From assembly GCF_004379255.2 (NCBI RefSeq), contig NC_056040.1, positions 36,410,242 to 36,474,241 of the forward strand: DNA of 64,000 nucleotides. Direction: 5' to 3'. The position numbers and the translations under genes were made by a program. Under the pieces are notes generated by a model. It worked only from the letters and a program-made list of their open reading frames with translations, was not told where the DNA came from and searched no databases. This DNA comes from Salvia splendens (Eukaryota; Streptophyta; Magnoliopsida; Lamiales; Lamiaceae). This document shows, piece after piece, positions 1 through 13,035 of this stretch; position 1 is the first letter of the stretch; every line of letters begins with the position of its first letter.

Positions 1-1604
1 TTTTGAATAGTGTGATTTTATGCAATTTATGTATTTTATATAGCGTGTACTGTGTGCAAGTAGTGTGGAGTGTGTGCATTATGTCTACTTTGTGTGTAAG
101 GTGTGCATTGTGTGTATTTTTTGGGATATGTGTGACGGTGTGTGTATTTTTTGTTTATAAGTGTATTTTGACCGGAGATGTGTATTTGTATGTATTTTAT
201 ATAGTGTGTATTGTGTGTAAAGTGTGCATTGTGTGTATTTTGTGGTAAGTGTGTGTTTCTATTTTTTTTGTGGGCAGTATGTCTATGTGTTAAGTGTGTG
301 CATTTTGTATTTAGTGTGGTGGTGCGTGTATAGTGTGTGTATGGTGCGTGTATAGTGTGTATTCTTTATATATTGAGTCTCTGCACACGGTGTATATTTT
401 GAATACAGTTCGTATTGTGTGCAATGTATGTACTGTGTATAGTTTATTTTTCCTATGTGTATCTTTTTGTGTATAGTGTGCTTGTATAGGGTGTGCGGTG
501 TGTGTATTGTATATATTTGTGGATAGTGTATATGTGTAGCGCAAATGTGTGTATTTTTTATTAAGTGTATTGTGTTCAATGTATGCCGTGGAGTGTGTCT
601 GTGTCTGAATTGTGTATTTTGGGTTTAATCTATGTATTTTATTATTAGTATGTGTATTTTTGACTGAAGATGTGTATAGTGTGTGTTTATGTGTGGGAAG
701 TGTCTATGTGTATTTTGTGTTTAATGTATGTAATTTATTTATAATGTGTGTTTGGATCGGGGATGTGTATAGTGTTTATTTATATTTGGTATAGTTTATG
801 TATTTATGCAATGTATGTATTTTTGTGATGTGTGTTTTTCATGTTTAATGTGTGTATTTTATTATTAATGTTTGTATTTTGACCAGAGATGTGTATAGTG
901 TGTCTATTTTATGCAATGTATTTATTTTGATTAATTTGTATTTTTGCAATGTACGAAGTTTGGAGCATGTGGATTGTGTGTACTTTGTGTATAAAGTATG
1001 CATTGTTTGGGATGTGTGTGTATGTGTGGAAATTGTGTATTTTGTGTAGTGTGTATTTTCAATACAATTTGTATTTTGTGTGTATGATTTTAGTGGTTTT
1101 ATGTTTTATATAGTGTGTTTATAGTGCTACATATGTAGTTCTCGTATATGAATATTATAGTGCGTTACGGGTATTGTGTGTAGTGAATATATTTTGTGCA
1201 TGTATTATGCGTGCTTTATGTACAGTGTGTGTTTATATTTTCAGTAACGTGTGTATTATGTCCAATATATGCAATGTGTGTTTTTTGTGGTAAGTTTGTG
1301 TATTTTCTATTTATTTGTGTATAGTGTGTGTGTTTAAATTCTGAATAGCGTGTGTATTTTATACAATGTATGTATTTTGTATAATATATATTCTATGTAA
1401 TGTAAGTAGCGTGGAGTGTGTCGATAAAGTCTACATTGTGTGTATTTTGTGGTAAGAGTATTAATGCGTGTATTTTGTATATAATATGTATTTTGACCGA
1501 AGGTGTGTATAGTGTGTGTTTATGTTCTATATAGTGTGTGTATTTTGTATAGTGTATGTTGTGTGTAATGTAAGTAGTGTGCATTTTGCGTATTTTGATC
1601 GGGG
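1..1604 (+). repeat. satellite unit a (left-truncated by the window)
   Basis: Starts about 22 nt into the unit. Short class (18-nt block absent near 1440). Private change: 'attattagtatgtg' near 645, where other units have 'attattagtgtgtg'. Confidence 0.9.
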
Positions 1605-3241
1605 ATGTGTATAGTGTTTGTTAATATTTTGAATAGTGTGATTTTATGCAATTTATGTATTTTATATAGCGTGTACTGTGTGCAAGTAGTGTGGAGTGTG
1701 TGCATTATGTCTACTTTGTGTGTAAGGTGTGCATTGTGTGTATTTTTTGGGATATGTGTGACGGTGTGTGTATTTTTTGTTTATAAGTGTATTTTGACCG
1801 GAGATGTGTATTTGTATGTATTTTATATAGTGTGTATTGTGTGTAAAGTGTGCATTGTGTGTATTTTGTGGTAAGTGTGTGTTTCTATTTTTTTTGTGGG
1901 CAGTATGTCTATGTGTTAAGTGTGTGCATTTTGTATTTAGTGTGGTGGTGCGTGTATAGTGTGTGTATGGTGCGTGTATAGTGTGTATTCTTTATATATT
2001 GAGTCTCTGCACACGGTGTATATTTTGAATACAGTTCGTATTGTGTGCAATGTATGTACTGTGTATAGTTTATTTTTCCTATGTGTATCTTTTTGTGTAT
2101 AGTGTGCTTGTATAGGGTGTGCGGTGTGTGTATTGTATATATTTGTGGATAGTGTATATGTGTAGCGCAAATGTGTGTATTTTTTATTAAGTGTATTGTG
2201 TTCAATGTATGCCGTGGAGTGTGTCTTTGTGTATTTTGGGTTTAATCTATGTATTTTATTATTAGTGTGTGTATTTTTGACTGAAGATGTGTATAGTGTG
2301 TGTTTATGTGTGGGAAGTGTCTATGTGTATTTTGTGTTTAATGTATGTAATTTATTTATAATGTGTGTTTGGATCGGGGATTTGTATAGTGTTTATTTAT
2401 ATTTGGTATAGTTTATGTATTTATGCAATGTATGTATTTTTGTGATGTGTGTTTTTCATGTTTAATGTGTGTATTTTATTATTAATATTTGTATTTTGAC
2501 CAGATATGTGTATAGTGTGTCTATTTTATGCAATGTATTTATTTTGATTAATATGTATTTTTGCAATGTACGAAGTTTGGAGCATGTGGATTGTGTGTAC
2601 TTTGTGTATAAAGTATGCATTGTTTGGGATGTGTGTGTATGTGTGGGAATTGTGTATTTTGTGTAGTGTGTATTTTCAATACAATTTGTATTTTGTGTGT
2701 ATGATTTTAGTGGTTTTATGTTTTATATAGTGTGTTTATAGTGCTACATATGTAGTTCTCGTATATGAATATTATAGTGCGTTACGGGTATTGTGTGTAG
2801 TGAATATATTTTGTGCATGTATTATGCGTGCTTTGTGTACAGTGTGTGTTTATATTTTCAGTAACGTGTGTATTATGTCCAATATATGCAATGTGTGTTT
2901 TTTGTGGTAAGTTTGTGTATTTTCTATTTATTTGTGTATAGTGTGTGTGTTTAAATTCTGAATAGCGTGTGTATTTTATACAATGTATGTATTTTGTATA
3001 ATATATATTCTATGTAATGTAAGTAGCGTGGAGTGTGTCGATAAAGTCTACATTGTGTGTGTAATGTGTGCATTGTGTGTATTTTGTGGTAAGAGTATTA
3101 ATGCGTGTATTTTGTATATAATATGTATTTTGACCGGAGGTGTGTATAGTGTGTGTTTATGTTCTATATAGTGTGTGTATTTTGTATAGTGTATGTTGTG
3201 TGTAATGTAAGTAGTGTGCATTTTGCGTATTTTGATCGGGG
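1605..3241 (+). repeat. satellite unit b
   Basis: 1637 bp, long class (18-nt block present near 3060). It carries a private 9-nt deletion near 2,226 ('gtgtctttgtg' instead of 'gtgtctgtgtctgaattg') and 'ccagatatgtg' near 2,500. Confidence 0.9.
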
Positions 3242-4866
3242 ATGTGTATAGTGTTTGTTAATATTTTGAATAGTGTGATTTTATGCAATTTATGTATTTT
3301 ATATAGCGTGTACTGTGTGCAAGTAGTGTGGAGTGTGTGCATTATGTCTACTTTGTGTGTAAGGTGTGCATTGTGTGTATTTTTTGGGATATGTGTGACG
3401 GTGTGTATTTTTTGTTTATAAGTGTATTTTGACCGGAGATGTGTATTTGTATGTATTTTATATAGTGTGTATTGTGTGTAAAGTGTGCATTGTGTGTATT
3501 TTGTGGTAAGTGTGTGTTTCTATTTTTTTTGTGGGCAGTATGTCTATGTGTTAAGTGTGTGCATTTTGTATTTAGTGTGGTGGTGCGTGTATAGTGTGTG
3601 TATGGTGCGTGTATAGTGTGTATTCTTTATATATTGAGTCTCTGCACACGGTGTATATTTTGAATACAGTTCGTATTGTGTGCAATGTATGTACTGTGTA
3701 TAGTTTATTTTTCCTATGTGTATCTTTTTGTGTATAGTGTGCTTGTATAGGGTGTGCGGTGTGTGTATTGTATATATTTGTGGATAGTGTATATGTGTAG
3801 CGCAAATGTGTGTATTTTTTATTAAGTGTATTGTGTTCAATGTATGCCGTGGAGTGTGTCTGTGTCTGAATTGTGTATTTTGGGTTTAATCTATGTATTT
3901 TATTATTAGTGTGTGTATTTTTGACTGAAGATGTGTATAGTGTGTGTTTATGTGTGGGAAGTGTCTATGTGTATTTTGTGTTTAATGTATGTAATTTATT
4001 TATAATGTGTGTTTGGATCGGGGATGTGTATAGTGTTTATTTATATTTGGTATAGTTTATGTATTTATGCAATGTATGTATTTTTGTGATGTGTGTTTTT
4101 CATGTTTAATGTGTGTATTTTATTATTAATGTTTGTATTTTGACCAGAGATGTGTATAGTGTGTCTATTTTATGCAATGTATTTATTTTGATTAATTTGT
4201 ATTTTTGCAATGTACGAAGTTTGGAGCATGTGGATTGTGTGTACTTTGTGTATAAAGTATGCATTGTTTGGGATGTGTGTGTATGTGTGGAAATTGTGTA
4301 TTTTGTGTAGTGTGTATTTTCAATACAATTTGTATTTTGTGTGTATGATTTTAGTGGTTTTATGTTTTATATAGTGTGTTTTATAGTGCTACATATGTAG
4401 TTCTCGTATATGAATATTATAGTGCGTTACGGGTATTGTGTGTAGTGAATATATTTTGTGCATGTATTATGCGTGCTTTATGTACAGTGTGTGTTTATAT
4501 TTTCAGTAACGTGTGTATTATGTCCAATATATGCAATGTGTGTTTTTTGTGGTAAGTTTGTGTATTTTCTATTTATTTGTGTATAGTGTGTGTGTTTAAA
4601 TTCTGAATAGCGTGTGTATTTTATACAATGTATGTATTTTGTATAATATATATTCTATGTAATGTAAGTAGCGTGGAGTGTGTCGATAAAGTCTACATTG
4701 TGTGTATTTTGTGGTAAGAGTATTAATGCGTGTATTTTGTATATAATATGTATTTTGACCGAAGGTGTGTATAGTGTGTGTTTATGTTCTATATAGTGTG
4801 TGTATTTTGTATAGTGTATGTTGTGTGTAATGTAAGTAGTGTGCATTTTGCGTATTTTGATCGGGG
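3242..4866 (+). repeat. satellite unit c
   Basis: 1625 bp, short class. It is the only block-1 unit with the 2-nt shorter GT run ('gacggtgtgtatttt' near 3,400), a form shared by all four block-2 units that span the site. One extra T near 4,381. Confidence 0.9.
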
Positions 4867-6512
4867 ATGTGTATAGTGTTTGTTAATATTTTGAATAGTG
4901 TGATTTTATGCAATTTATGTATTTTATATAGCGTGTACTGTGTGCAAGTAGTGTGGAGTGTGTGCATTATGTCTACTTTGTGTGTAAGGTGTGCATTGTG
5001 TGTATTTTTTGGGATATGTGTGACGGTGTGTGTATTTTTTGTTTATAAGTGTATTTTGACCGGAGATGTGTATTTGTATGTATTTTATATAGTGTGTATT
5101 GTGTGTAAAGTGTGCATTGTGTGTATTTTGTGGTAAGTGTGTGTTTCTATTTTTTTTGTGGGCAGTATGTCTATGTGTTAAGTGTGTGCATTTTGTATTT
5201 AGTGTGGTGGTGCGTGTATAGTGTGTGTATGGTGCGTGTATAGTGTGTATTCTTTATATATTGAGTCTCTGCACACGGTGTATATTTTGAATACAGTTCG
5301 TATTGTGTGCAATGTATGTACTGTGTATAGTTTATTTTTCCTATGTGTATCTTTTTGTGTATAGTGTGCTTGTATAGGGTGTGCGGTGTGTGTATTGTAT
5401 ATATTTGTGGATAGTGTATATGTGTAGCGCAAATGTGTGTATTTTTTATTAAGTGTATTGTGTTCAATGTATGCCGTGGAGTGTGTCTGTGTCTGAATTG
5501 TGTATTTTGGGTTTAATCTATGTATTTTATTATTAGTGTGTGTATTTTTGACTGAAGATGTGTATAGTGTGTGTTTATGTGTGGGAAGTGTCTATGTGTA
5601 TTTTGTGTTTAATGTATGTAATTTATTTATAATGTGTGTTTGGATCGGGGATTTGTATAGTGTTTATTTATATTTGGTATAGTTTATGTATTTATGCAAT
5701 GTATGTATTTTTGTGATGTGTGTTTTTCATGTTTAATGTGTGTATTTTATTATTAATATTTGTATTTTGACCAGAGATGTGTATAGTGTGTCTATTTTAT
5801 GCAATGTATTTATTTGATTAATTTGTATTTTTGCAATGTACGAAGTTTGGAGCATGTGGATTGTGTGTACTTTGTGTATAAAGTATGCATTGTTTGGGAT
5901 GTGTGTGTATGTGTGGAAATTGTGTATTTTGTGTAGTGTGTATTTTCAATACAATTTGTATTTTGTGTGTATGATTTTAGTGGTTTTATGTTTTATATAG
6001 TGTGTTTATAGTGCTACATATGTAGTTCTCGTATATGAATATTATAGTGCGTTACGGGTATTGTGTGTAGTGAATATATTTTGTGCATGTATTATGCGTG
6101 CTTTGTGTACAGTGTGTGTTTATATTTTCAGTAACGTGTGTATTATGTCCAATATATGCAATGTGTGTTTTTTTGTGGTAAGTTTGTGTATTTTCTATTT
6201 ATTTGTGTATAGTGTGTGTGTTTAAATTCTGAATAGCGTGTGTATTTTATACAATGTATGTATTTTGTATAATATATATTCTATGTAATGTAAGTAGCGT
6301 GGAGTGTGTCGATAAAGTCTACATTGTGTGTGTAATGTGTGCATTGTGTGTATTTTGTGGTAAGAGTATTAATGCGTGTATTTTGTATATAATATGTATT
6401 TTGACCGGAGGTGTGTATAGTGTGTGTTTATGTTCTATATAGTGTGTGTATTTTGTATAGTGTATGTTGTGTGTAATGTAAGTAGTGTGCATTTTGCGTA
6501 TTTTGATCGGGG
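4867..6512 (+). repeat. satellite unit d
   Basis: 1646 bp, long class. Single-T length changes near 5,813 and 6,172, and 'gggatttgtatag' near 5,648. Confidence 0.9.
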
Positions 6513-8157
6513 ATGTGTATAGTGTTTGTTAATATTTTGAATAGTGTGATTTTATGCAATTTATGTATTTTATATAGCGTGTACTGTGTGCAAGTAGTGT
6601 GGAGTGTGTGCATTATGTCTACTTTGTGTGTAAGGTGTGCATTGTGTGTATTTTTTGAGATATGTGTGACGGTGTGTGTATTTTTTTGTTTTAAGTGTAT
6701 TTTGACCGGAGATGTGTATTTGTATGTATTTTATATAGTGTGTATTGTGTGTAAAGTGTGCATTGTATGTATTTTGTGGTAAGTGTGTGTTTCTATTTTT
6801 TTTGTGGGCAGTATGTCTATGTGTTAAGTGTGTGCATTTTGTATTTAGTGTGGTGGTGCGTGTATAGTGTGTGTATGGTGCGTGTATAGTGTGTATTCTT
6901 TATATATTGAGTCTCTGCACACGGTGTATATTTTGAATACAGTTCGTATTGTGTGCAATGTATGTACTGTGTATAGTTTATTTTTCCTATGTGTATCTTT
7001 TTGTGTATAGTGTGCTTGTATAGGGTGTGCGGTGTGTGTATTGTATATATTTGTGGATAGTGTATATGTGTAGCGCAAATGTGTGTATTTTTATTAAGTG
7101 TATTGTGTTCAATGTATGCCGTGGAGTGTGTCTGTGTCTGAATTGTGTATTTTGGGTTTAATCTATGTATTTTATTATTAGTGTGTGTATTTTTGACTGA
7201 AGATGTGTATAGTGTGTGTTTATGTGTGGGAAGTGTCTATGTGTATTTTGTGTTTAATGTATGTAATTTATTTATAATGTGTGTTTGGATCGGGGATGTG
7301 TATAGTGTTTATTTATATTTGGTATAGTTTATGTATTTATGCAATGTATGTATTTTTGTGATGTGTGTTTTTCATGTTTAATGTGTGTATTTTATTATTA
7401 ATGTTTGTATTTTGACCAGAGATGTGTATAGTGTGTCTATTTTATGCAATGTATTTATTTTGATTAATTTGTATTTTTGCAATGTACGAAGTTTGGAGCA
7501 TGTGGATTGTGTGTACTTTGTGTATAAAGTATGCATTGTTTGGGATGTGTGTGTATGTGTGGAAATTGTGTATTTTGTGTAGTGTGTATTTTCAATACAA
7601 TTTGTATTTTGTGTGTATGATTTTAGTGGTTTTATGTTTTATATAGTGTGTTTATAGTGCTACATATGTAGTTCTCGTATATGAATATTATAGTGCGTTA
7701 CGGGTATTGTGTGTAGTGAATATATTTTGTGCATGTATTATGCGTGCTTTGTGTACAGTGTGTGTTTATATTTTCAGTAACGTGTGTATTATGTCCAATA
7801 TATGCAATGTGTGTTTTTTGTGGTAAGTTTGTGTATTTTCTATTTATTTGTGTATAGTGTGTGTGTTTAAATTCTGAATAGCGTGTGTATTTTATACAAT
7901 GTATGTATTTTGTATAATATATATTCTATGTAATGTAAGTAGCGTGGAGTGTGTCGATAAAGTCTACATTGTGTGTGTAATGTGTGCATTGTGTGTATTT
8001 TGTGGTAAGAGTATTAATGCGTGTATTTTGTATATAATATGTATTTTGACCGAAGGTGTGTATAGTGTGTGTTTATGTTCTATATAGTGTGTGTATTTTG
8101 TATAGTGTATGTTGTGTGTAATGTAAGTAGTGTGCATTTTGCGTATTTTGATCGGGG
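6513..8157 (+). repeat. satellite unit e
   Basis: 1645 bp, long class. Carries 'tttttgagatatg' near 6,655 and 'tttttttgttttaag' near 6,680 (the latter shared with unit i), plus 'cattgtatgtatt' near 6,760. Confidence 0.9.
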
Positions 8158-9781
8158 ATGTGTATAGTGTTTGTTAATATTTTGAATAGTGTGATTTTAT
8201 GCAATTTATGTATTTTATATAGCGTGTACTGTGTGCAAGTAGTGTGGAGTGTGTGCATTATGTCTACTTTGTGTGTAAGGTGTGCATTGTGTGTATTTTT
8301 TGGGATATGTGTGACGGTGTGTGTATTTTTTGTTTATAAGTGTATTTTGACCGGAGATGTGTCTTTGTATGTATTTTATATAGTGTGTATTGTGTGTAAA
8401 GTGTGCATTGTGTGTATTTTGTGGTAAGTGTGTGTTTCTATTTTTTTTGTGGGCAGTATGTCTATGTGTTAAGTGTGTGCATTTTGTATTTAGTGTGGTG
8501 GTGCGTGTATAGTGTGTGTATGGTGTGTGTATAGTGTGTATTCTTTATATATTGAGTCTCTGCACACGGTGTATATTTTGAATACAGTTCGTATTGTGTG
8601 CAATGTATGTACTGTGTATAGTTATTTTTCCTATGTGTATCTTTTGTGTATAGTGTGCTTGTATAGGGTGTGCGGTGTGTGTATTGTATATATTTGTGGA
8701 TAGTGTATATGTGTAGCGCAAATGTGTGTATTTTTTATTAAGTGTATTGTGTTCAATGTATGCCGTGGAGTGTGTCTGTGTCTGAATTGTGTATTTTGGG
8801 TTTAATCTATGTATTTTATTATTAGTGTGTGTATTTTTGACTGAAGATGTGTATAGTGTGTGTTTATGTGTGGGAAGTGTCTATGTGTATTTTGTGTTTA
8901 ATGTATGTAATTTATTTATAATGTGTGTTTGGATCGGGGATGTGTATAGTGTTTATTTATATTTGGTATAGTTTATGTATTTATGCAATGTATGTATTTT
9001 TGTGATGTGTGTTTTTCATGTTTAATGTGTGTATTTTATTATTAATATTTTTATTTTGACCAGAGATGTGTATAGTGTGTCTATTTTATGCAATGTATTT
9101 ATTTTGATTAATTTGTATTTTTGCAATGTACGAAGTTTGGAGCATGTGGATTGTGTGTACTTTGTGTATAAAGTATGCATTGTTTGGGATGTGTGTGTAT
9201 GTGTGGAAATTGTGTATTTTGTGTAGTGTGTATTTTCAATACAATTTGTATTTTGTGTGTATGATTTTAGTGGTTTTATGTTTTATATAGTGTGTTTATA
9301 GTGCTACATATGTAGTTCTCGTATATGAATATTATAGTGCGTTACGGGTATTGTGTGTAGTGAATATATTTTGTGCATGTATTATGCGTGCTTTATGTAC
9401 AGTGTGTGTTTATATTTTCAGTAACGTGTGTATTATGTCCAATATATGCAATGTGTGTTTTTTGTGGTAAGTTTGTGTATTTTCTATTTATTTGTGTATA
9501 GTGTGTGTGTTTAAATTCTGAATAGCGTGTGTATTTTATACAATGTATGTATTTTGTATAATATATATTCTATGTAATGTAAGTAGCGTGGAGTGTGTCG
9601 ATAAAGTCTACATTGTGTGTATTTTGTGGTAAGAGTATTAATGCGTGTATTTTGTATATAATATGTATTTTGACCGAAGGTGTGTATAGTGTGTGTTTAT
9701 GTTCTATATAGTGTGTGTATTTTGTATAGTGTATGTTGTGTGTAATGTAAGTAGTGTGCATTTTGCGTATTTTGATCGGGG
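8158..9781 (+). repeat. satellite unit f
   Basis: 1624 bp, short class. First of three consecutive units carrying 'gatgtgtctttg' (near 8,357). Private 'atggtgtgtgtatag' near 8,520 and single-T losses near 8,622 and 8,643. Confidence 0.9.
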
Positions 9782-11408
9782 ATGTGTATAGTGTTTGTTA
9801 ATATTTTGAATAGTGTGATTTTATGCAATTTATGTATTTTATATAGCGTGTACTGTGTGCAAGTAGTGTGGAGTGTGTGCATTATGTCTACTTTGTGTGT
9901 AAGGTGTGCATTGTGTGTATTTTTTGGGATATGTGTGACGGTGTGTGTATTTTTTGTTTATAAGTGTATTTTGACCGGAGATGTGTCTTTGTATGTATTT
10001 TATATAGTGTGTATTGTGTGTAAAGTGTGCATTGTGTGTATTTTGTGGTAAGTGTGTGTTTCTATTTTTTTTGTGGGCAGTATGTCTATGTGTTAAGTGT
10101 GTGCATTTTGTATTTAGTGTGGTGGTGCGTGTATAGTGTGTGTATGGTGCGTGTATAGTGTGTATTCTTTATATATTGAGTCTCTGCACACGGTGTATAT
10201 TTTGAATACAGTTCGTATTGTGTGCAATGTATGTACTGTGTATAGTTTATTTTTCCTATGTGTATCATTTTGTGTATAGTGTGCTTGTATAGGGTGTGCG
10301 GTGTGTGTATTGAATATATTTGTGGATAGTGTATATGTGTAGCGCAAATGTGTGTATTTTTTATTAAGTGTATTGTGTTCAATGTATGCCGTGGAGTGTG
10401 TCTGTGTCTGAATTGTGTATTTTGGGTTTAATCTATGTATTTTATTATTAGTGTGTGTATTTTTGACTGAAGATGTGTATAGTGTGTGTTTTATGTGTGG
10501 GAAGTGTCTATGTGTATTTTGTGTTTAATGTATGTAATTTATTTATAATGTGTGTTTGGATCGGGGATGTGTATAGTGTTTATTTATATTTGGTATAGTT
10601 TATGTATTTATGCAATGTATGTATTTTTGTGATGTGTGTTTTTCATGTTTAATGTGTGTATTTTATTATTAATGTTTGTATTTTGACCAGAGATGTGTAT
10701 AGTGTGTCTATTTTATGCAATGTATTTATTTTGATTAATTTGTATTTTTGCAATGTACGAAGTTTGGAGCATGTGGATTGTGTGTACTTTGTGTATAAAG
10801 TATGCATTGTTTGGGATGTGTGTGTATGTGTGGAAATTGTGTATTTTGTGTAGTGTGTATTTTCAATACAATTTGTATTTTGTGTGTATGATTTTAGTGG
10901 TTTTATGTTTTATATAGTGTGTTTATAGTGCTACATATGTAGTTCTCGTATATGAATATTATAGTGCGTTACGGGTATTGTGTGTAGTGAATATATTTTG
11001 TGCATGTATTATGCGTGCTTTATGTACAGTGTGTGTTTATATTTTCAGTAACGTGTGTATTATGTCCAATATATGCAATGTGTGTTTTTTGTGGTAAGTT
11101 TGTGTATTTTCTATTTATTTGTGTATAGTGTGTGTGTTTAAATTCTGAATAGCGTGTGTATTTTATACAATGTATGTATTTTGTATAATATATATTCTAT
11201 GTAATGTAAGTAGCGTGGAGTGTGTCGATAAAGTCTACATTGTGTGTATTTTGTGGTAAGAGTATTAATGCGTGTATTTTGTATATAATATGTATTTTGA
11301 CCGAAGGTGTGTATAGTGTGTGTTTATGTTCTATATAGTGTGTGTATTTTGTATAGTGTATGTTGTGTGTAATGTAAGTAGTGTGCATTTTGCGTATTTT
11401 GATCGGGG
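9782..11408 (+). repeat. satellite unit g
   Basis: 1627 bp, short class. Carries 'gatgtgtctttg' like its neighbours f and h. Private 'gtatcattttg' near 10,262 and 'attgaatatatt' near 10,309. Confidence 0.9.
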
Positions 11409-13035
11409 ATGTGTATAGTGTTTGTTAATATTTTGAATAGTGTGATTTTATGCAATTTATGTATTTTATATAGCGTGTACTGTGTGCAAGTAGTGTGGAG
11501 TGTGTGCATTATGTCTACTTTGTGTGTAAGGTGTGCATTGTGTGTATTTTTTGGGATATGTGTGACGGTGTGTGTATTTTTTGTTTATAAGTGTATTTTG
11601 ACCGGAGATGTGTCTTTGTATGTATTTTATATAGTGTGTATTGTGTGTAAAGTGTGCATTGTGTGTATTTTGTGGTAAGTGTGTGTTTCTATTTTTTTTG
11701 TGGGCAGTATGTCTATGTGTTAAGTGTGTGCATTTTGTATTTAGTGTGGTGGTGCGTGTATAGTGTGTGTATGGTGCGTGTATAGTGTGTATTCTTTATA
11801 TATTGAGTCTCTGCACACGGTGTATATTTTGAATACAATTCGTATTGTGTGCAATGTATGTACTGTGTATAGTTTATTTTTCCTATGTGTATCTTTTTGT
11901 GTATAGTGTGCTTGTATAGGGTGTGCGGTGTGTGTATTGTATATATTTGTGGATAGTGTATATGTGTAGCGCAAATGTGTGTATTTTTTATTAAGTGTAT
12001 TGTGTTCAATGTATGCCGTGGAGTGTGTCTGTGTCTGAATTGTGTATTTTGGGTTTAATCTATGTATTTTATTATTAGTGTGTGTATTTTTGACTGAAGA
12101 TGTGTATAGTGTGTGTTTATGTGTGGGAAGTGTCTATGTGTATTTTGTGTTTAATGTATGTAATTTATTTATAATGTGTGTTTGGATCGGGGATTTGTAT
12201 AGTGTTTATTTATATTTGGTATAGTTTATGTATTTATGCAATGTATGTATTTTTGTGATGTGTGTTTTTCATGTTTTAATGTGTGTATTTTATTATTAAT
12301 ATTTGTATTTTGACCAGAGATGTGTATAGTGTGTCTATTTTATGCAATGTATTTATTTTGATTAATTTGTATTTTTGCAATGTACGAAGTTTGGAGCATG
12401 TGGATTGTGTGTACTTTGTGTATAAAGTATGCATTGTTTGGGATGTGTGTGTATGTGTGGAAATTGTGTATTTTGTGTAGTGTGTATTTTCAATACAATT
12501 TGTATTTTGTGTGTATGATTTTAGTGGTTTTATGTTTTATATAGTGTGTTTATAGTGCTACATATGTAGTTCTCGTATATGAATATTATAGTGCGTTACG
12601 GGTATTGTGTGTAGTGAATATATTTTGTGCATGTATTATGCGTGCTTTGTGTACAGTGTGTGTTTATATTTTCAGTAACGTGTGTATTATGTCCAATATA
12701 TGCAATGTGTGTTTTTTGTGGTAAGTTTGTGTATTTTCTATTTATTTGTGTATAGTGTGTGTGTTTAAATTCTGAATAGCGTGTGTATTTTATACAATGT
12801 ATGTATTTTGTATAATATATATTCTATGTAATGTAAGTAGCGTGGAGTGTGTCGATAAAGTCTACATTGTGTGTATTTTGTGGTAAGAGTATTAATGCGT
12901 GTATTTTGTATATAATATGTATTTTGACCGAAGGTGTGTATAGTGTGTGTTTATGTTCTATATAGTGTGTGTATTTTGTATAGTGTATGTTGTGTGTAAT
13001 GTAAGTAGTGTGCATTTTGCGTATTTTGATCGGGG
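11409..13035 (+). repeat. satellite unit h
   Basis: 1627 bp, short class. Third unit with 'gatgtgtctttg'. Private 'gaatacaattcg' near 11,831 and one extra T near 12,275. Confidence 0.9.
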
